DNA from: Candidatus Pacearchaeota archaeon
Lineage (GTDB): Archaea > Nanoarchaeota > Nanoarchaeia > Pacearchaeales > GW2011-AR1
DNA: 64,000 nt
Reading direction: 5' to 3'
Assembly (NCBI GenBank): GCA_023228065.1
Contig: JALOBX010000002.1
Location: forward strand, 1-64,000
Below, in pieces: positions 42,916-51,085 of this stretch (position 1 is the stretch's first letter; the number at the start of each line of letters is the position of its first letter). The position numbers and the translations under genes were made by a program. The notes below the pieces were generated by a model. The model did no database searches. It was not told the DNA's origin and saw nothing but the letters and a program-made list of their open reading frames with translations.

Positions 42916-43142
42916 GGAATAACGACCTTCAACAAGTTAAAAGATCCATTGAAAATAATACTGATATTCATGCTGCTAATGATTATGCTTTAAGCTGGGC
43001 AGCATATTTCGAACATTTTGATATTGCTAAATATTTAATTTCTTGTTATTCTAATATAGAATTAAAAAAAATATTTTCTCAATTCAATAATTTTTATGTT
43101 AAATCCTTAATCTTGGAAAGGTTATATAATGGATCTCAATGA
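42888..43142 (+). CDS. ankyrin-repeat protein, short
   Basis: The 84-residue product has one to two repeats and the tail ELKKIFSQFNNFYVKSLIL. Its start lies 27 bp inside the VWA gene, so it opens the second ankyrin run coupled to it. It is the shortest tail-bearing member. Confidence 0.75.
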   Translation: MYTNLFEAVRNNDLQQVKRSIENNTDIHAANDYALSWAAYFEHFDIAKYLISCYSNIELKKIFSQFNNFYVKSLILERLYNGSQ

Positions 43143-43680
43143 TAAAATTAGAAATGATAATCTCAATCTTTTTGATGCAGTTGAAAATAACAATCTCCAG
43201 AAAGTTAAAGAACTTGTTGAACTTGGTGCAGATATTCATGCTGATGATGATTGGTCTTTAAGACATGCAGCAGAACATGGTTATTTTTATATTATTAAAT
43301 ATCTTATTGATCTTGGTGCTGATATTCATACCAATAATGATTGGCCTTTAAGATATGCAGCAGAATTTGGTCGTCTTGATATTGTAAAATATTTAGTTGA
43401 ACATGGTGCTGATATTCATGCTTTTGATAATTGGACTTTAATATGGACAGCACAAAAAGGTTATTTCGATGTTGTCAAATATCTCATTGAACATGGTGCT
43501 GATATTCATATAGATAATGATTATCTTTTACGATGGATAGCAAAACATGGACATCTTGATGTTGTTAAATATTTAATTCCTTTATATAAAAAATCAGAAT
43601 TAAAAAATTTTTTTTCTCGAATTGATAGTTTTTATGTTAAATTTCTAATCTTAGAAAGGTTATATAATGACTCTTATTGA
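43129..43680 (+). CDS. ankyrin-repeat protein
   Basis: The 183-residue product has about four repeats ([20 protein letters not shown]) after a longer cap, and the ELKNFFSRIDSF tail. The start (GAAAGGTTATATAATG) is in the upstream tail. Confidence 0.85.
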   Translation: MDLNDKIRNDNLNLFDAVENNNLQKVKELVELGADIHADDDWSLRHAAEHGYFYIIKYLIDLGADIHTNNDWPLRYAAEFGRLDIVKYLVEHGADIHAFDNWTLIWTAQKGYFDVVKYLIEHGADIHIDNDYLLRWIAKHGHLDVVKYLIPLYKKSELKNFFSRIDSFYVKFLILERLYNDSY

Positions 43681-44005
43681 TGCAATTAGTATAAACGACC
43701 TTCAACAAGTTAAAGAATGCATTGAAAATGGTGCTGATATTCATGCTCATGATGAGTATGCTTTAAAATATGCAGCAATGTATGGTTATTTGAATATTGT
43801 TAAATATCTTGTTGAGCATGGTGCTGATATTTATGCTCTTGATAATTATACTTTAAAATGGGCAACATATTTTGAACATTTTGATGTTATCAAATATTTA
43901 ATTTCTTTATATAATAAAGAAGAATTGAGAAAATATTTTTCTCAATTCAATTTTTTTTATATTAAATACTTAATCTTGGAAAGGTTATATGATAAGCCTC
44001 AATGA
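43667..44005 (+). CDS. ankyrin-repeat protein
   Basis: The 112-residue product has about two repeats ([20 protein letters not shown]) and the tail EELRKYFSQFNFFYIKYLIL. The coupled start lies in the upstream tail. Confidence 0.8.
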   Translation: MTLIDAISINDLQQVKECIENGADIHAHDEYALKYAAMYGYLNIVKYLVEHGADIYALDNYTLKWATYFEHFDVIKYLISLYNKEELRKYFSQFNFFYIKYLILERLYDKPQ

Positions 44006-44534
44006 AGCAGTTAGAAATAACGATCTTCAACAAGTTAAACGCATTGTTGATAGATACATTGTTGGTAATTTTTTGAATCGTAAAGATTTTTTTAATCAAA
44101 AAGATGAAGCTTTAATAATTGCATCAGATAATGGATATTTGGATATTGTTAAATATTTAGCTGAGCATAATGCTGATATCCATGCACATGATGATATTGC
44201 TTTACGGTGGGCAGTAGAAGGAAGTCATTTTGATGTTGTTAAATATCTGGTTGAACAAGGAATTAACATCCATCGAGATTGTGATGATATTATAACAAGT
44301 GCGGCAGGTCAAAAAAATCTTGAAATTCTCAAATATTTGGTTGAACATGGTGTTAATATTCACGCTTCTAATGATTATGCTATAGAGTATGCAGTAGAAA
44401 ATGATAGATTAGATAATTTTAAATATTTAATTTCTTTATTCACAAAAACAGAATTAATAAAATTACTCCTTCAATATAAAGGACTCTATATTAATTTTTT
44501 AATCTTGGAAAGGTTATATAATGGATCTTATTGA
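43989..44534 (+). CDS. ankyrin-repeat protein
   Basis: The 181-residue product has about four repeats, the first part diverged (RYIVGNFLNRKDFFNQKDEA). The tail is altered (ELIKLLLQYKGLYINFLIL) but keeps the LILERLYN segment that holds the next start. Confidence 0.82.
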   Translation: MISLNEAVRNNDLQQVKRIVDRYIVGNFLNRKDFFNQKDEALIIASDNGYLDIVKYLAEHNADIHAHDDIALRWAVEGSHFDVVKYLVEQGINIHRDCDDIITSAAGQKNLEILKYLVEHGVNIHASNDYAIEYAVENDRLDNFKYLISLFTKTELIKLLLQYKGLYINFLILERLYNGSY

Positions 44535-44802
44535 TGCAGTAAGAAATAATAATTTTCAACAAATTAAATATCTTGTTGAGCATGGTGCTGATATTCGTAT
44601 TTGGAATGATTATCCTTTACGAATTGCATTAGATTATGATCATTTTGATATTGTTAAATATTTAATTTCTTATTATTCTGATACGGAATTAAAAACATTA
44701 TTTTCTTATTATTCTGAGATGGAATTAAAAAAATTAATTTCTCAAAGAAATAGTTTTTATGTTAAATTTTTAATCTTGGAAAGATTTTATGAAAAAAAAT
44801 GA
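44521..44802 (+). CDS. ankyrin-repeat protein, short
   Basis: The 93-residue product has about one repeat and a duplicated tail motif (ELKTLFSYYSEMELKKLISQ). Its first repeat region (GADIRIWNDYPLRIALDYDH) matches 47356-47850, suggesting recombination between copies. Confidence 0.78.
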   Translation: MDLIDAVRNNNFQQIKYLVEHGADIRIWNDYPLRIALDYDHFDIVKYLISYYSDTELKTLFSYYSEMELKKLISQRNSFYVKFLILERFYEKK

Positions 44803-45034
44803 TTTAATAATGATTAGCTTTAAACAATCTATTGGTCTTGGTCTTGCTGGTGTTTTTGCTTCAAATATAAAAAATACATCATCGCTTTTGATATCAAAAC
44901 CTAGGTATGTTATTTTTCTTCATATTGACAAAGGTACAATAAACAGAATAAAATATTTATATTTCTTTGATATTTTAACAAAAGAAAATTTTAAAATACC
45001 ACTTTATAAATCATTATTAATAAGGAAAAAATAA
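44789..45034 (+). CDS. unknown non-ankyrin protein in the ankyrin run
   Basis: The 81-residue basic product (FKQSIGLGLAGVFASNIKN...) has no repeat and no known motif. Its ATG lies in the upstream ankyrin tail, the same coupled position as the ankyrin starts. It may be cargo acquired by the cassette. Confidence 0.55.
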   Translation: MKKNDLIMISFKQSIGLGLAGVFASNIKNTSSLLISKPRYVIFLHIDKGTINRIKYLYFFDILTKENFKIPLYKSLLIRKK

Positions 45035-45274
45035 ATGTATACAAGTCTTATGACCTATGGTTCTACAAAAAAAGAAGTACTCGATCTTCTTTTAAAACAA
45101 ATACCAAATTTATACGCAGAAATATCTATTAATCTTTTATGCCTTCAAGATCCACGAGCAACCCATTTGTCAGATTATGAAACAAGTTTGCGAAACAATT
45201 CACAAGTCACTTGGAAAGCTTCTTTAGATTATATTTATGAATTCTCAAAAGAAGAAAATAATGATAAATCATAA
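45035..45274 (+). CDS. unknown non-ankyrin protein in the ankyrin run
   Basis: The 79-residue product (MYTSLMTYGSTKKEVLDLLL) has an AAGGAAAAAATAA site and abuts the previous stop. No family is recognised. A remnant of an ankyrin tail follows at 45276-45345. Confidence 0.55.
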   Translation: MYTSLMTYGSTKKEVLDLLLKQIPNLYAEISINLLCLQDPRATHLSDYETSLRNNSQVTWKASLDYIYEFSKEENNDKS

Positions 45275-45275
45275 T

Positions 45276-45345
45276 CTAAACAATCTTCAATAAATAAATT
45301 TTATATCAAATGCTTAATCTTAGAAAGGTTATATAATGAATCTCA
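45276..45345 (+). pseudogene. remnant ankyrin tail holding the next start signal
   Basis: This stretch reads [20 protein letters not shown] in frame without a start of its own. It keeps the GAAAGGTTATATAATG start signal of the gene at 45336, so the signal is retained after loss of the gene. Confidence 0.7.
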
Positions 45346-45596
45346 TTGAAGCAGTTGAAAATAATAATTTTCAGCAAGTTAAAGAATACATTAAATATGG
45401 CGCTGATATTCATATTGATAACAATTATGCTTTACGATATGCAGCACTAAATGGTTATATTAATATTGTTAAATATCTTATTAAATATGGTGCTGATATT
45501 CATGCTATTAATGATAATACCATAAATTGGATAACAGAATTTGGTCATTTTGATATTGTCAAATATTTTATTACTTTATATTCTGATACAGAATAA
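45336..45596 (+). CDS. ankyrin-repeat protein cut short by a nonsense codon
   Basis: The 86-residue product has about two repeats and stops at SDTE. Directly after the TAA the same frame reads [20 protein letters not shown], the normal tail, so TTA has become TAA. Confidence 0.75.
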   Translation: MNLIEAVENNNFQQVKEYIKYGADIHIDNNYALRYAALNGYINIVKYLIKYGADIHAINDNTINWITEFGHFDIVKYFITLYSDTE

Positions 45597-45663
45597 AAAG
45601 AATTAATTTTTAAACTTAATTCTTTTTATGTTAAATGCTTGATCTTAGAAAGGTTATATAATG
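45597..45663 (+). pseudogene. untranslated tail of the truncated ankyrin gene
   Basis: The in-frame tail after the nonsense codon, including [10 protein letters not shown] and the next gene's ribosome site. It shows that the truncation is recent or that the tail DNA is kept for its start signal. Confidence 0.7.
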
Positions 45664-46089
45664 AATCTCATTGATGCAGTTGATAATAATGATATTCAAC
45701 AAGTTCAACATTTTGTTGAACAAGGTGATGATATTCATATTTATAATGATCTTGCTTTACGATTAGCAGCATTAAATGGTCATTTTGAAATTGTTAAATA
45801 TTGTATTGAAAATGGTGCTGATATTCATGCCGCTTATGATAATGCTTTACGAGGATCAGCAAAAAATGGACATTTTGATGTTGTTAAATATTGTATTGAA
45901 AATGGTGCTGATATTCTTGCTATTGATCATTATATAATGAGCATAGCTGTTAATAAAAATTATTTTGATGTTGTTAAATATTTAATTCCTTTATATCCAA
46001 TATCAGAATTAAAAGAATTGTTTTCTGAAATTGATAATTTCTATATCAAATTCTTAATCTTAGAAAGGATATTTAATGAATCTCAATGA
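45661..46089 (+). CDS. ankyrin-repeat protein
   Basis: The 142-residue product has about three repeats ([20 protein letters not shown]; note KYCIE for KYLVE) and the tail [19 protein letters not shown]. The start is in the retained tail of the truncated gene. Confidence 0.85.
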   Translation: MNLIDAVDNNDIQQVQHFVEQGDDIHIYNDLALRLAALNGHFEIVKYCIENGADIHAAYDNALRGSAKNGHFDVVKYCIENGADILAIDHYIMSIAVNKNYFDVVKYLIPLYPISELKELFSEIDNFYIKFLILERIFNESQ

Positions 46090-46864
46090 AGCAATTATAA
46101 ATAACAATTTCCAGCAAGTTAAAGAATGTATTGAACATGGTGCTGATATCCATGCTCAAGATGAATATGCTTTAAAATATACAGCAATGTATGGTCATCT
46201 TGATATTGTTAAATATCTTGTTGAACTTGGTGCTGATATCCATGTTCAAGATAATCTTCCTTTAAGATACGCAGCAGAAAATGGACATCTTGATATTGTT
46301 AAATATCTGGTTGATCTTGGTGCTGATATTCATGCTCTTGACAATAGTGCTTTAAGATATGCAGCACCAAAAGGCCATTTTGAAATTGTTAAATATTTGG
46401 TTGACCTTGGTGCTGATATTCATGCTCAAGATGAATATGCTTTAAAATATACAGCAATGTATGGTTATTTGAATATTGTTAAATATCTGGTTGAACTTGG
46501 TGCTGATATTCATATTCAAAATGATATTACTTTAAGATATGCAGCGGAATTTGGATGGCTTAATATTGTTAAATATCTGGTTGAACTTGGTGCTAATATT
46601 TATGCTGCTGATGATTGTGCTTTACGATGGGCAGCAAAAAATGGACATCTTGATGTTGTTAAATATCTGGTTGATCTTGGCGCTAATATTCATGCTCAAA
46701 ACGATTATCCTTTACAATGGGCAGCAGGATTTGATCATTTTAATGTTGTTAAATATTTAATTCCTTTATATAAAAAATCAGAATTAAAAAAATTGTTTCC
46801 TTATATTGATAACTTCTATGCTAAATTCTTAATCTTGGAAAGATTATATAATGCAACTCAATGA
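46076..46864 (+). CDS. ankyrin-repeat protein, the longest of the array
   Basis: The 262-residue product has about seven repeats. Two blocks ([19 protein letters not shown]) recur almost identically at residues about 22 and 121, showing an internal duplication. It ends with [19 protein letters not shown]. The coupled start lies in the upstream tail. Confidence 0.87.
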   Translation: MNLNEAIINNNFQQVKECIEHGADIHAQDEYALKYTAMYGHLDIVKYLVELGADIHVQDNLPLRYAAENGHLDIVKYLVDLGADIHALDNSALRYAAPKGHFEIVKYLVDLGADIHAQDEYALKYTAMYGYLNIVKYLVELGADIHIQNDITLRYAAEFGWLNIVKYLVELGANIYAADDCALRWAAKNGHLDVVKYLVDLGANIHAQNDYPLQWAAGFDHFNVVKYLIPLYKKSELKKLFPYIDNFYAKFLILERLYNATQ

Positions 46865-47378
46865 AGTGGTTGATAATAATGATTTTCAACAAATTAAAGA
46901 ATGTATTGAAAATGGTGCTGATATTCATTTTTGGAATGATTATGCTTTAAGAAGAACAGTAGAATATGGTCGTCTTGATGTTGTTAAATATTGTATTGAA
47001 CATAATGCTGACATTCATGTTTTAAGTGATCTTCCTTTACGATTAGCAGCATTAAATGGACATCTTGATATTGTTAAATATCTGGTTGAACATGGTGCTG
47101 ATATTCATATTTGGACTGATTGCCCTTTACGATTAGCAGCAGAATGTGGTTGTCTTGATGTTGTTAAATATTTTATTGAACTTGGTGCTGATATTCATGT
47201 TATTAATGATTACGCTTTAAGATATACAGTATATAATGAACATTTTGATGTTACTAAATACTTAATTTCTTTCTATTCTGATATAGAATTAAAAAAAATA
47301 TTTTCGCAGATCGATAATTTTTATATTAAATACTTAATTTTGGAAAGGTTATTTAATGAATCTCATAGATGCAGTTAA
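46851..47378 (+). CDS. ankyrin-repeat protein
   Basis: The 175-residue product has about four repeats ([20 protein letters not shown]) and the tail ELKKIFSQIDNFYIKYLIL. It ends after the next start, RLFNESHRCS, a 23-bp overlap. Confidence 0.85.
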   Translation: MQLNEVVDNNDFQQIKECIENGADIHFWNDYALRRTVEYGRLDVVKYCIEHNADIHVLSDLPLRLAALNGHLDIVKYLVEHGADIHIWTDCPLRLAAECGCLDVVKYFIELGADIHVINDYALRYTVYNEHFDVTKYLISFYSDIELKKIFSQIDNFYIKYLILERLFNESHRCS

Positions 47379-47850
47379 TAATAATGATCTTCAACAAGTT
47401 AAATGTCTTGTTGAAAATGGTGCTGATATTCATGCTCAAGGTGATTGTGCTTTATGTCTTGCAGCAGAATATAGTCATCTTGATATTGTTAAATATCTTA
47501 TTGAACATGGTGCTGATATTCATGCAAATGCAGAACATGGACATCTTGATATGGTTAAATATCTTATTGAACATGGTGCTGATATTTATACTCTTAATGA
47601 TTGGCCTTTAAGATGGGCAGTAGAATATGGACATTTTGATGTTGTTAAATATTTGATTGAACATGGCGCTAATATTCGTATTTGGAATGATTATCCTTTA
47701 CGAATGGCATTAGATTATGATCATTTTGATATGGTAAAATATTTACTTTCTTATTATCCTGATACGGAATTAAAAAAATTGTTTTCTAAAACTGATAGTT
47801 TCTATGTTAAATTTCTAATCTTAGAAAGATTATACAATGAGTCTCATTGA
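47356..47850 (+). CDS. ankyrin-repeat protein with a shortened repeat
   Basis: The 164-residue product has about four repeats; one has lost its first part (HANAEHGHLDMVKYLIEHGA). The tail is ELKKLFSKTDSFYVKFLIL, as in 48162-48689. Confidence 0.85.
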   Translation: MNLIDAVNNNDLQQVKCLVENGADIHAQGDCALCLAAEYSHLDIVKYLIEHGADIHANAEHGHLDMVKYLIEHGADIYTLNDWPLRWAVEYGHFDVVKYLIEHGANIRIWNDYPLRMALDYDHFDMVKYLLSYYPDTELKKLFSKTDSFYVKFLILERLYNESH

Positions 47851-48184
47851 TGCAGTTTATAATAATGATCTTCAACAAGTTAAATGTCTTGTTGAAAATG
47901 GTGTTAATATTCATGTTGACAATGATATATCTTTAAGACATTCAGCACGACATGGTTATATTGATATTGTAAAATATCTTGTTGAGCATGGTGCTAATAT
48001 TCATACCGATAATGATGAGCCTTTATATTTTGCAGTATATTACAATCATTTTGATATTATCAAATATTTAATTTCTTTATATTCAATATCAGAATTAAAA
48101 GAATTAATTTTTAAATTTGATTCTTTTTATGTTAAATTCTTAATCTTAGAAAGGTTATATAATGAATCTTATAGATGCAGTTAA
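47837..48184 (+). CDS. ankyrin-repeat protein
   Basis: The 115-residue product has about two repeats ([20 protein letters not shown]) and the tail ELKELIFKFDSFYVKFLIL. The coupled start is in the upstream tail. Confidence 0.83.
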   Translation: MSLIDAVYNNDLQQVKCLVENGVNIHVDNDISLRHSARHGYIDIVKYLVEHGANIHTDNDEPLYFAVYYNHFDIIKYLISLYSISELKELIFKFDSFYVKFLILERLYNESYRCS

Positions 48185-48689
48185 TAACAATGATCTTCAA
48201 CAAATTAAATGTCTGGCTGAAAATGGTGCTGATATTCATTGTGAAAATGATTATGCTTTAAGAAGTGCAGCATATCTTGGACATCTTGATATTGTTAAAT
48301 ATCTGATTGAACATGGCGCTAATATTCACGTTCAAGATGAACTTCCTTTAAGATTTGCAGCATGTAATAATTATTTTGATATGGTTAAATATCTGGTTGA
48401 GCATAACGCTAATATTCACGTTCTTGATGATTATCCTTTACATTGGACAACAAAAAATGGATATTTTGATATTACTAAATATCTGATTGAACATGGTGCT
48501 AATATTTATGCTGAAAATGATAAAGCTTTAAAATGGGCAGCAGAATTTGGACATTTTGATATTGCTAAATATTTAATCTCTTGTTATAAAGAATCAGAAT
48601 TAAAAAAATTGTTTTCTAAAACTGATAGTTTCTATGTTAAATTCTTAATTTTAGAAAGGTTATATAATGAATCTCATAGATGCAGTTGA
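48162..48689 (+). CDS. ankyrin-repeat protein
   Basis: The 175-residue product has about four repeats (LDIVKYLIEHGANIHVQDEL) and the tail ELKKLFSKTDSFYVKFLIL. Its RLYNESHRCS end matches 47837-48184. Confidence 0.85.
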   Translation: MNLIDAVNNNDLQQIKCLAENGADIHCENDYALRSAAYLGHLDIVKYLIEHGANIHVQDELPLRFAACNNYFDMVKYLVEHNANIHVLDDYPLHWTTKNGYFDITKYLIEHGANIYAENDKALKWAAEFGHFDIAKYLISCYKESELKKLFSKTDSFYVKFLILERLYNESHRCS

Positions 48690-49014
48690 TAATAATGATC
48701 TTCAACAAGTTAAATGTTTGGTTGAAAATGATGCTGATATTCATGTTTATTATGAAGAACCTTTACGATTGGCAGTATATAATAATTATTTTGATATTGT
48801 TAAATATCTGGTTGAGCACGGCGCTAATATTCGTGCCAGTTGTGATTGGCCATTAAAATGGGCGTTTCAGTATGGTTATTTTAATATTGTTAAATATTTG
48901 ATTTCTTGTTATAAAAAATTTGAATTAAAAGAATTGTTTTCTGAAATCAATAGTTTTTATATTAAATACTTAATATTAGAAAGGTTATATAATGAATCTT
49001 TATGTTGCAATTAA
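48667..49014 (+). CDS. ankyrin-repeat protein
   Basis: The 115-residue product has about two repeats ([20 protein letters not shown]) and the tail [19 protein letters not shown]. The coupled start is in the upstream tail. Confidence 0.83.
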   Translation: MNLIDAVDNNDLQQVKCLVENDADIHVYYEEPLRLAVYNNYFDIVKYLVEHGANIRASCDWPLKWAFQYGYFNIVKYLISCYKKFELKELFSEINSFYIKYLILERLYNESLCCN

Positions 49015-49333
49015 AAAAAACGATCTTCAAAATGTTAAAAAATATCTTAAAGAAGAAAATGAAAATAATTATAATTTAATTCTACGATATGCAATATTAT
49101 ATGGTAATCTTGGTATTATTAAATATCTGATTGAAAATGGTGCCAATATTCATACTAGTATTGATTATCCTTTAAGACATGCAGCAAAACGTGGTTATTT
49201 TGATGTTGTTAAATATTTGATTTCTTGTTATTCCGATATAGAATTAAAAACATTATTATTTGAAGTTGATAACTTCTATGTTAAATTCTTAATTTTAGAA
49301 TTTTTTCAGAAAAAATTTTCAAAAAATATTTGA
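48992..49333 (+). CDS. ankyrin-repeat protein, last of the array
   Basis: The 113-residue product has about two repeats after a diverged cap, and a tail that ends LILEFFQKKFSKNI. The LILERLYN start signal is lost, which fits the end of the chain. Confidence 0.82.
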   Translation: MNLYVAIKKNDLQNVKKYLKEENENNYNLILRYAILYGNLGIIKYLIENGANIHTSIDYPLRHAAKRGYFDVVKYLISCYSDIELKTLLFEVDNFYVKFLILEFFQKKFSKNI

Positions 49334-49439
49334 TTTTGTCTTAAATTTCAGAAAAAATTGTCGGAAGAATAAAAGTGTGTATAGTTCTGCAAAATACGTG
49401 CCAACCGTCTAGGTGTACCTAGTACCGGGGGGGTGTCTC

Positions 49440-49468
49440 ATTATACCACATTGCTTTTCACTTGTCAA
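49440..49468 (-). promoter_or_regulatory. consensus sigma70 promoter, leftward
   Basis: On the minus strand, TTGACA (49463-49468), a 17-bp spacer and TATAAT (49440-49445), a perfect match. It points into the end of the ankyrin array with no gene behind it, so it may make an antisense or small RNA. Confidence 0.85.
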
Positions 49469-49531
49469 GAAAAATCGACATGGCATAGTTATTGCATATT
49501 GCTTTTTATTGTCATTGTTCCTTCACTGTTT

Positions 49532-49568
49532 ATGCTCTAAGCATACCATACCTCGAAATGATTGTCAA
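49532..49568 (-). promoter_or_regulatory. promoter with ATGCT-N3-AGCAT inverted repeat (duplicate)
   Basis: TTGACA (49563-49568), 17 bp, TATGCT (49540-49545); the inverted repeat is at 49532-49544. It duplicates the promoter of the 49633-49962 gene, but only an 8-codon frame follows. Confidence 0.8.
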
Positions 49569-49578
49569 GAAAAATCGA

Positions 49579-49623
49579 CATGGCATGGTGATTGCATACT
49601 GAAGATGTATATGCAATCACCGT
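49579..49623 (-). terminator. terminator-like hairpin after the coiled-coil gene
   Basis: A stem of 17 bp (GGCATGGTGATTGCATA paired with its complement, one wobble) and an 11-base loop lies just past the stop at 49633. On the minus strand ATGTCGATTTTTC follows. Confidence 0.75.
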
Positions 49624-49632
49624 GCCAATCAT

Positions 49633-49962
49633 TTACGCATTCAATCGCTTATTGATAAGCGTATTGATATCATTTACAAAGGTATCTAATTCCTCTTTGA
49701 TATTATCAAAGAGCTCTTCAATCCTTTCCAGTTCTTCGTTTGCTTCTCTGATTTCACAGGAAGCAAAGTCAATCAATTCCAATGTCGCAGGATCATCATT
49801 CAATATCTTTTCTCGAAGCTCTTCGCATACTTCCTCTTTATCTTCTTCAAGCTTCTCGACATAAGCACATTGTTCGTCAACCTTTTTGGCAAGGCAATCT
49901 CTTTCGTTGGTAAGCTGATTGATTCTTTCCATTGCGGATTCAAGTGTAAAGGTCTTTTTCAT
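49633..49962 (-). CDS. coiled-coil protein
   Basis: The 109-residue acidic protein is almost wholly coiled coil (ERINQLTNERDCLAKKVDE, EELERIEELFDNIKEELD). Its GC content looks higher than that of its neighbours, a sign of separate origin. GAGGGAACAAAGCA precedes the ATG, and a palindromic promoter and a terminator bracket it as a single-gene unit. The function is unknown. Confidence 0.75.
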   Translation of the reverse strand: MKKTFTLESAMERINQLTNERDCLAKKVDEQCAYVEKLEEDKEEVCEELREKILNDDPATLELIDFASCEIREANEELERIEELFDNIKEELDTFVNDINTLINKRLNA

Positions 49963-49983
49963 TGCTTTGTTCCCTCACTGTTT

Positions 49984-50020
49984 ATGCTCTAAGCATACCA
50001 TACCTCGAAACGATTGTCAA
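49984..50020 (-). promoter_or_regulatory. promoter with ATGCT-N3-AGCAT inverted repeat
   Basis: TTGACA (50015-50020), 17 bp, TATGCT (49992-49997); inverted repeat 49984-49996. It drives 49633-49962. Confidence 0.85.
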
Positions 50021-50049
50021 GAAAAAAACAACTGGAAATCTAATTCTAT

Positions 50050-50337
50050 TACCTTTCTTCCGGTGATAGAGAAAAAGCATCATGCTTCTTAATTCTATTT
50101 ATATGTTAACTCCTTGATATTATTCAATTCACATTTTATTGTATCACTTTTCTCTAGTGAAGAGAAAAGAATCATGCTTTTTAAAATCTATTTGTATGTT
50201 AACTCCTTGATACTATTCAATTCACATTTTTTGGTATACTTTCTTTCCAGTGAAGAGAAAGAGGTATGAATTGAATATCATGTAAGTATTGTTAACACTA
50301 TGATAACATTCAATTCATACTTTTTGGTATACTTTTT
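50050..50337. repeat. three degenerate tandem 93-bp units
   Basis: GTTAACTCCTTGA at 50105 and 50198 and GTTAACACTATGA at 50291 are spaced exactly 93 bp. Each unit also has a TTCAATTCA block, a GTATAC/GTATCAC block and a stem near the border (CTTTTCTCT/AGAGAAAAG at about 50147-50169). Confidence 0.85.
50264..50320. repeat. 13-bp stem-loop
   Basis: GTATGAATTGAAT (50264-50276) pairs with ATTCAATTCATAC (50308-50320). The loop contains TGTTAACA. It is unit 3 of the 93-bp set. Confidence 0.85.
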
Positions 50338-50576
50338 CTTATATAAAGCGCAATCATCTTAAGCATTAAGTTTTTAACTGTTTCTTTTCAAACCGGCTTA
50401 TCTCGTATATGATTCATTGTATCACCGTTAAATTAATTGTTTTTAATACAAAGATGATATATTCAATATAACAAAAATTGTTCAGGACCATCTCTAATTG
50501 AATTCATTGTTTTATCGCCTTCAATTGCATTTACGGAAGTTTAAAAGGCACCTGATATAATTCTGTTATAAAGCGC

Positions 50577-50697
50577 CTATCAAATACAATCATCATTCTT
50601 ACGTACAAGTTTAACAAGTCATGACAATTGTTAATTGTTGTATAGAACAATACTTCATTCTATTTTATCGTCAAGAAAACAGCATTGTATTTGATAG
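50577..50697. repeat. 14-bp inverted repeat, 93-nt spacing
   Basis: CTATCAAATACAAT (50577-50590) and ATTGTATTTGATAG (50684-50697) are perfect complements around 93 nt. It resembles the long-helix elements further right but is weaker. Confidence 0.75.
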
Positions 50698-50897
50698 ACT
50701 TATTCAATGTATTTTATAACCAATCACCTTCCTTTCAAAGAGAAAACATAAAATCATATCTTGTTTCCATTGCTTATAATAGACCATTCCACTCAAGGCC
50801 CAATGAAATCTATTGCGTCAGCTCTTGGTCAGGCTAGTTTATTTTAACGCGCTACAAGACTTTGACTTTGCTTATGTTTCTTTGTTAAAAAAAACAG

Positions 50898-50941
50898 TTG
50901 ACAAACAGAATCAAATGTGGTAAAATCGGATTAAATCCGAT
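50898..50941 (+). promoter_or_regulatory. consensus promoter overlapping a palindrome and T-run
   Basis: TTGACA (50898-50903), 17 bp, TAAAAT (50921-50926). ATCGGATTAAATCCGAT overlaps the -10 and start point (50925-50941) and is followed by T7. It could be an operator or a terminator. No gene follows on this strand. Confidence 0.7.
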
Positions 50942-51085
50942 TTTTTTCTGTTATAAACCCGAAGTTATGCCATAAAATGATTCTATTTTTGTAACCATGT
51001 TAAATCATGGTACAATTTGATTGAAACATTTGGAACATTTCAATTTTATTCATAATTTAAAAGAGCGAGGGATTTACTTAATTGC

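Larger units (their letters stand above)
49334..49632. other. convergent junction of the two strand blocks
   Basis: No gene is seen in these 299 bp, except a possible 8-codon frame on the minus strand at 49489-49515. They hold a 14-bp palindrome (CTAGGTGTACCTAG, 49409-49422), a seven-G run, two leftward promoters and a long terminator-like hairpin. A 35-bp segment is repeated near 49466-49500 and 49562-49597. Confidence 0.7.
50021..51085. other. 1.06-kb stretch without recognisable genes
   Basis: I find no convincing gene here. It contains three 93-bp repeats, a 13-bp stem-loop, a 14-bp inverted repeat with 93-nt spacing (50577-50697), a consensus rightward promoter with a palindrome (50898-50941) and hairpins near 50993-51045 (CCATG/CATGG, TTGAAA/TTTCAA). 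It may hold small RNAs, a regulatory centre or a replication origin. Confidence 0.6.

Noticed and set aside
35155..49333. CRISPR array
   Set aside because: The roughly 90-100 bp periodicity is due to coding ankyrin repeats, with no short identical repeats and unique spacers.
50050..50337. CRISPR array
   Set aside because: There are only three diverged 93-bp units, and stems and blocks vary as in structured DNA or RNA repeats.
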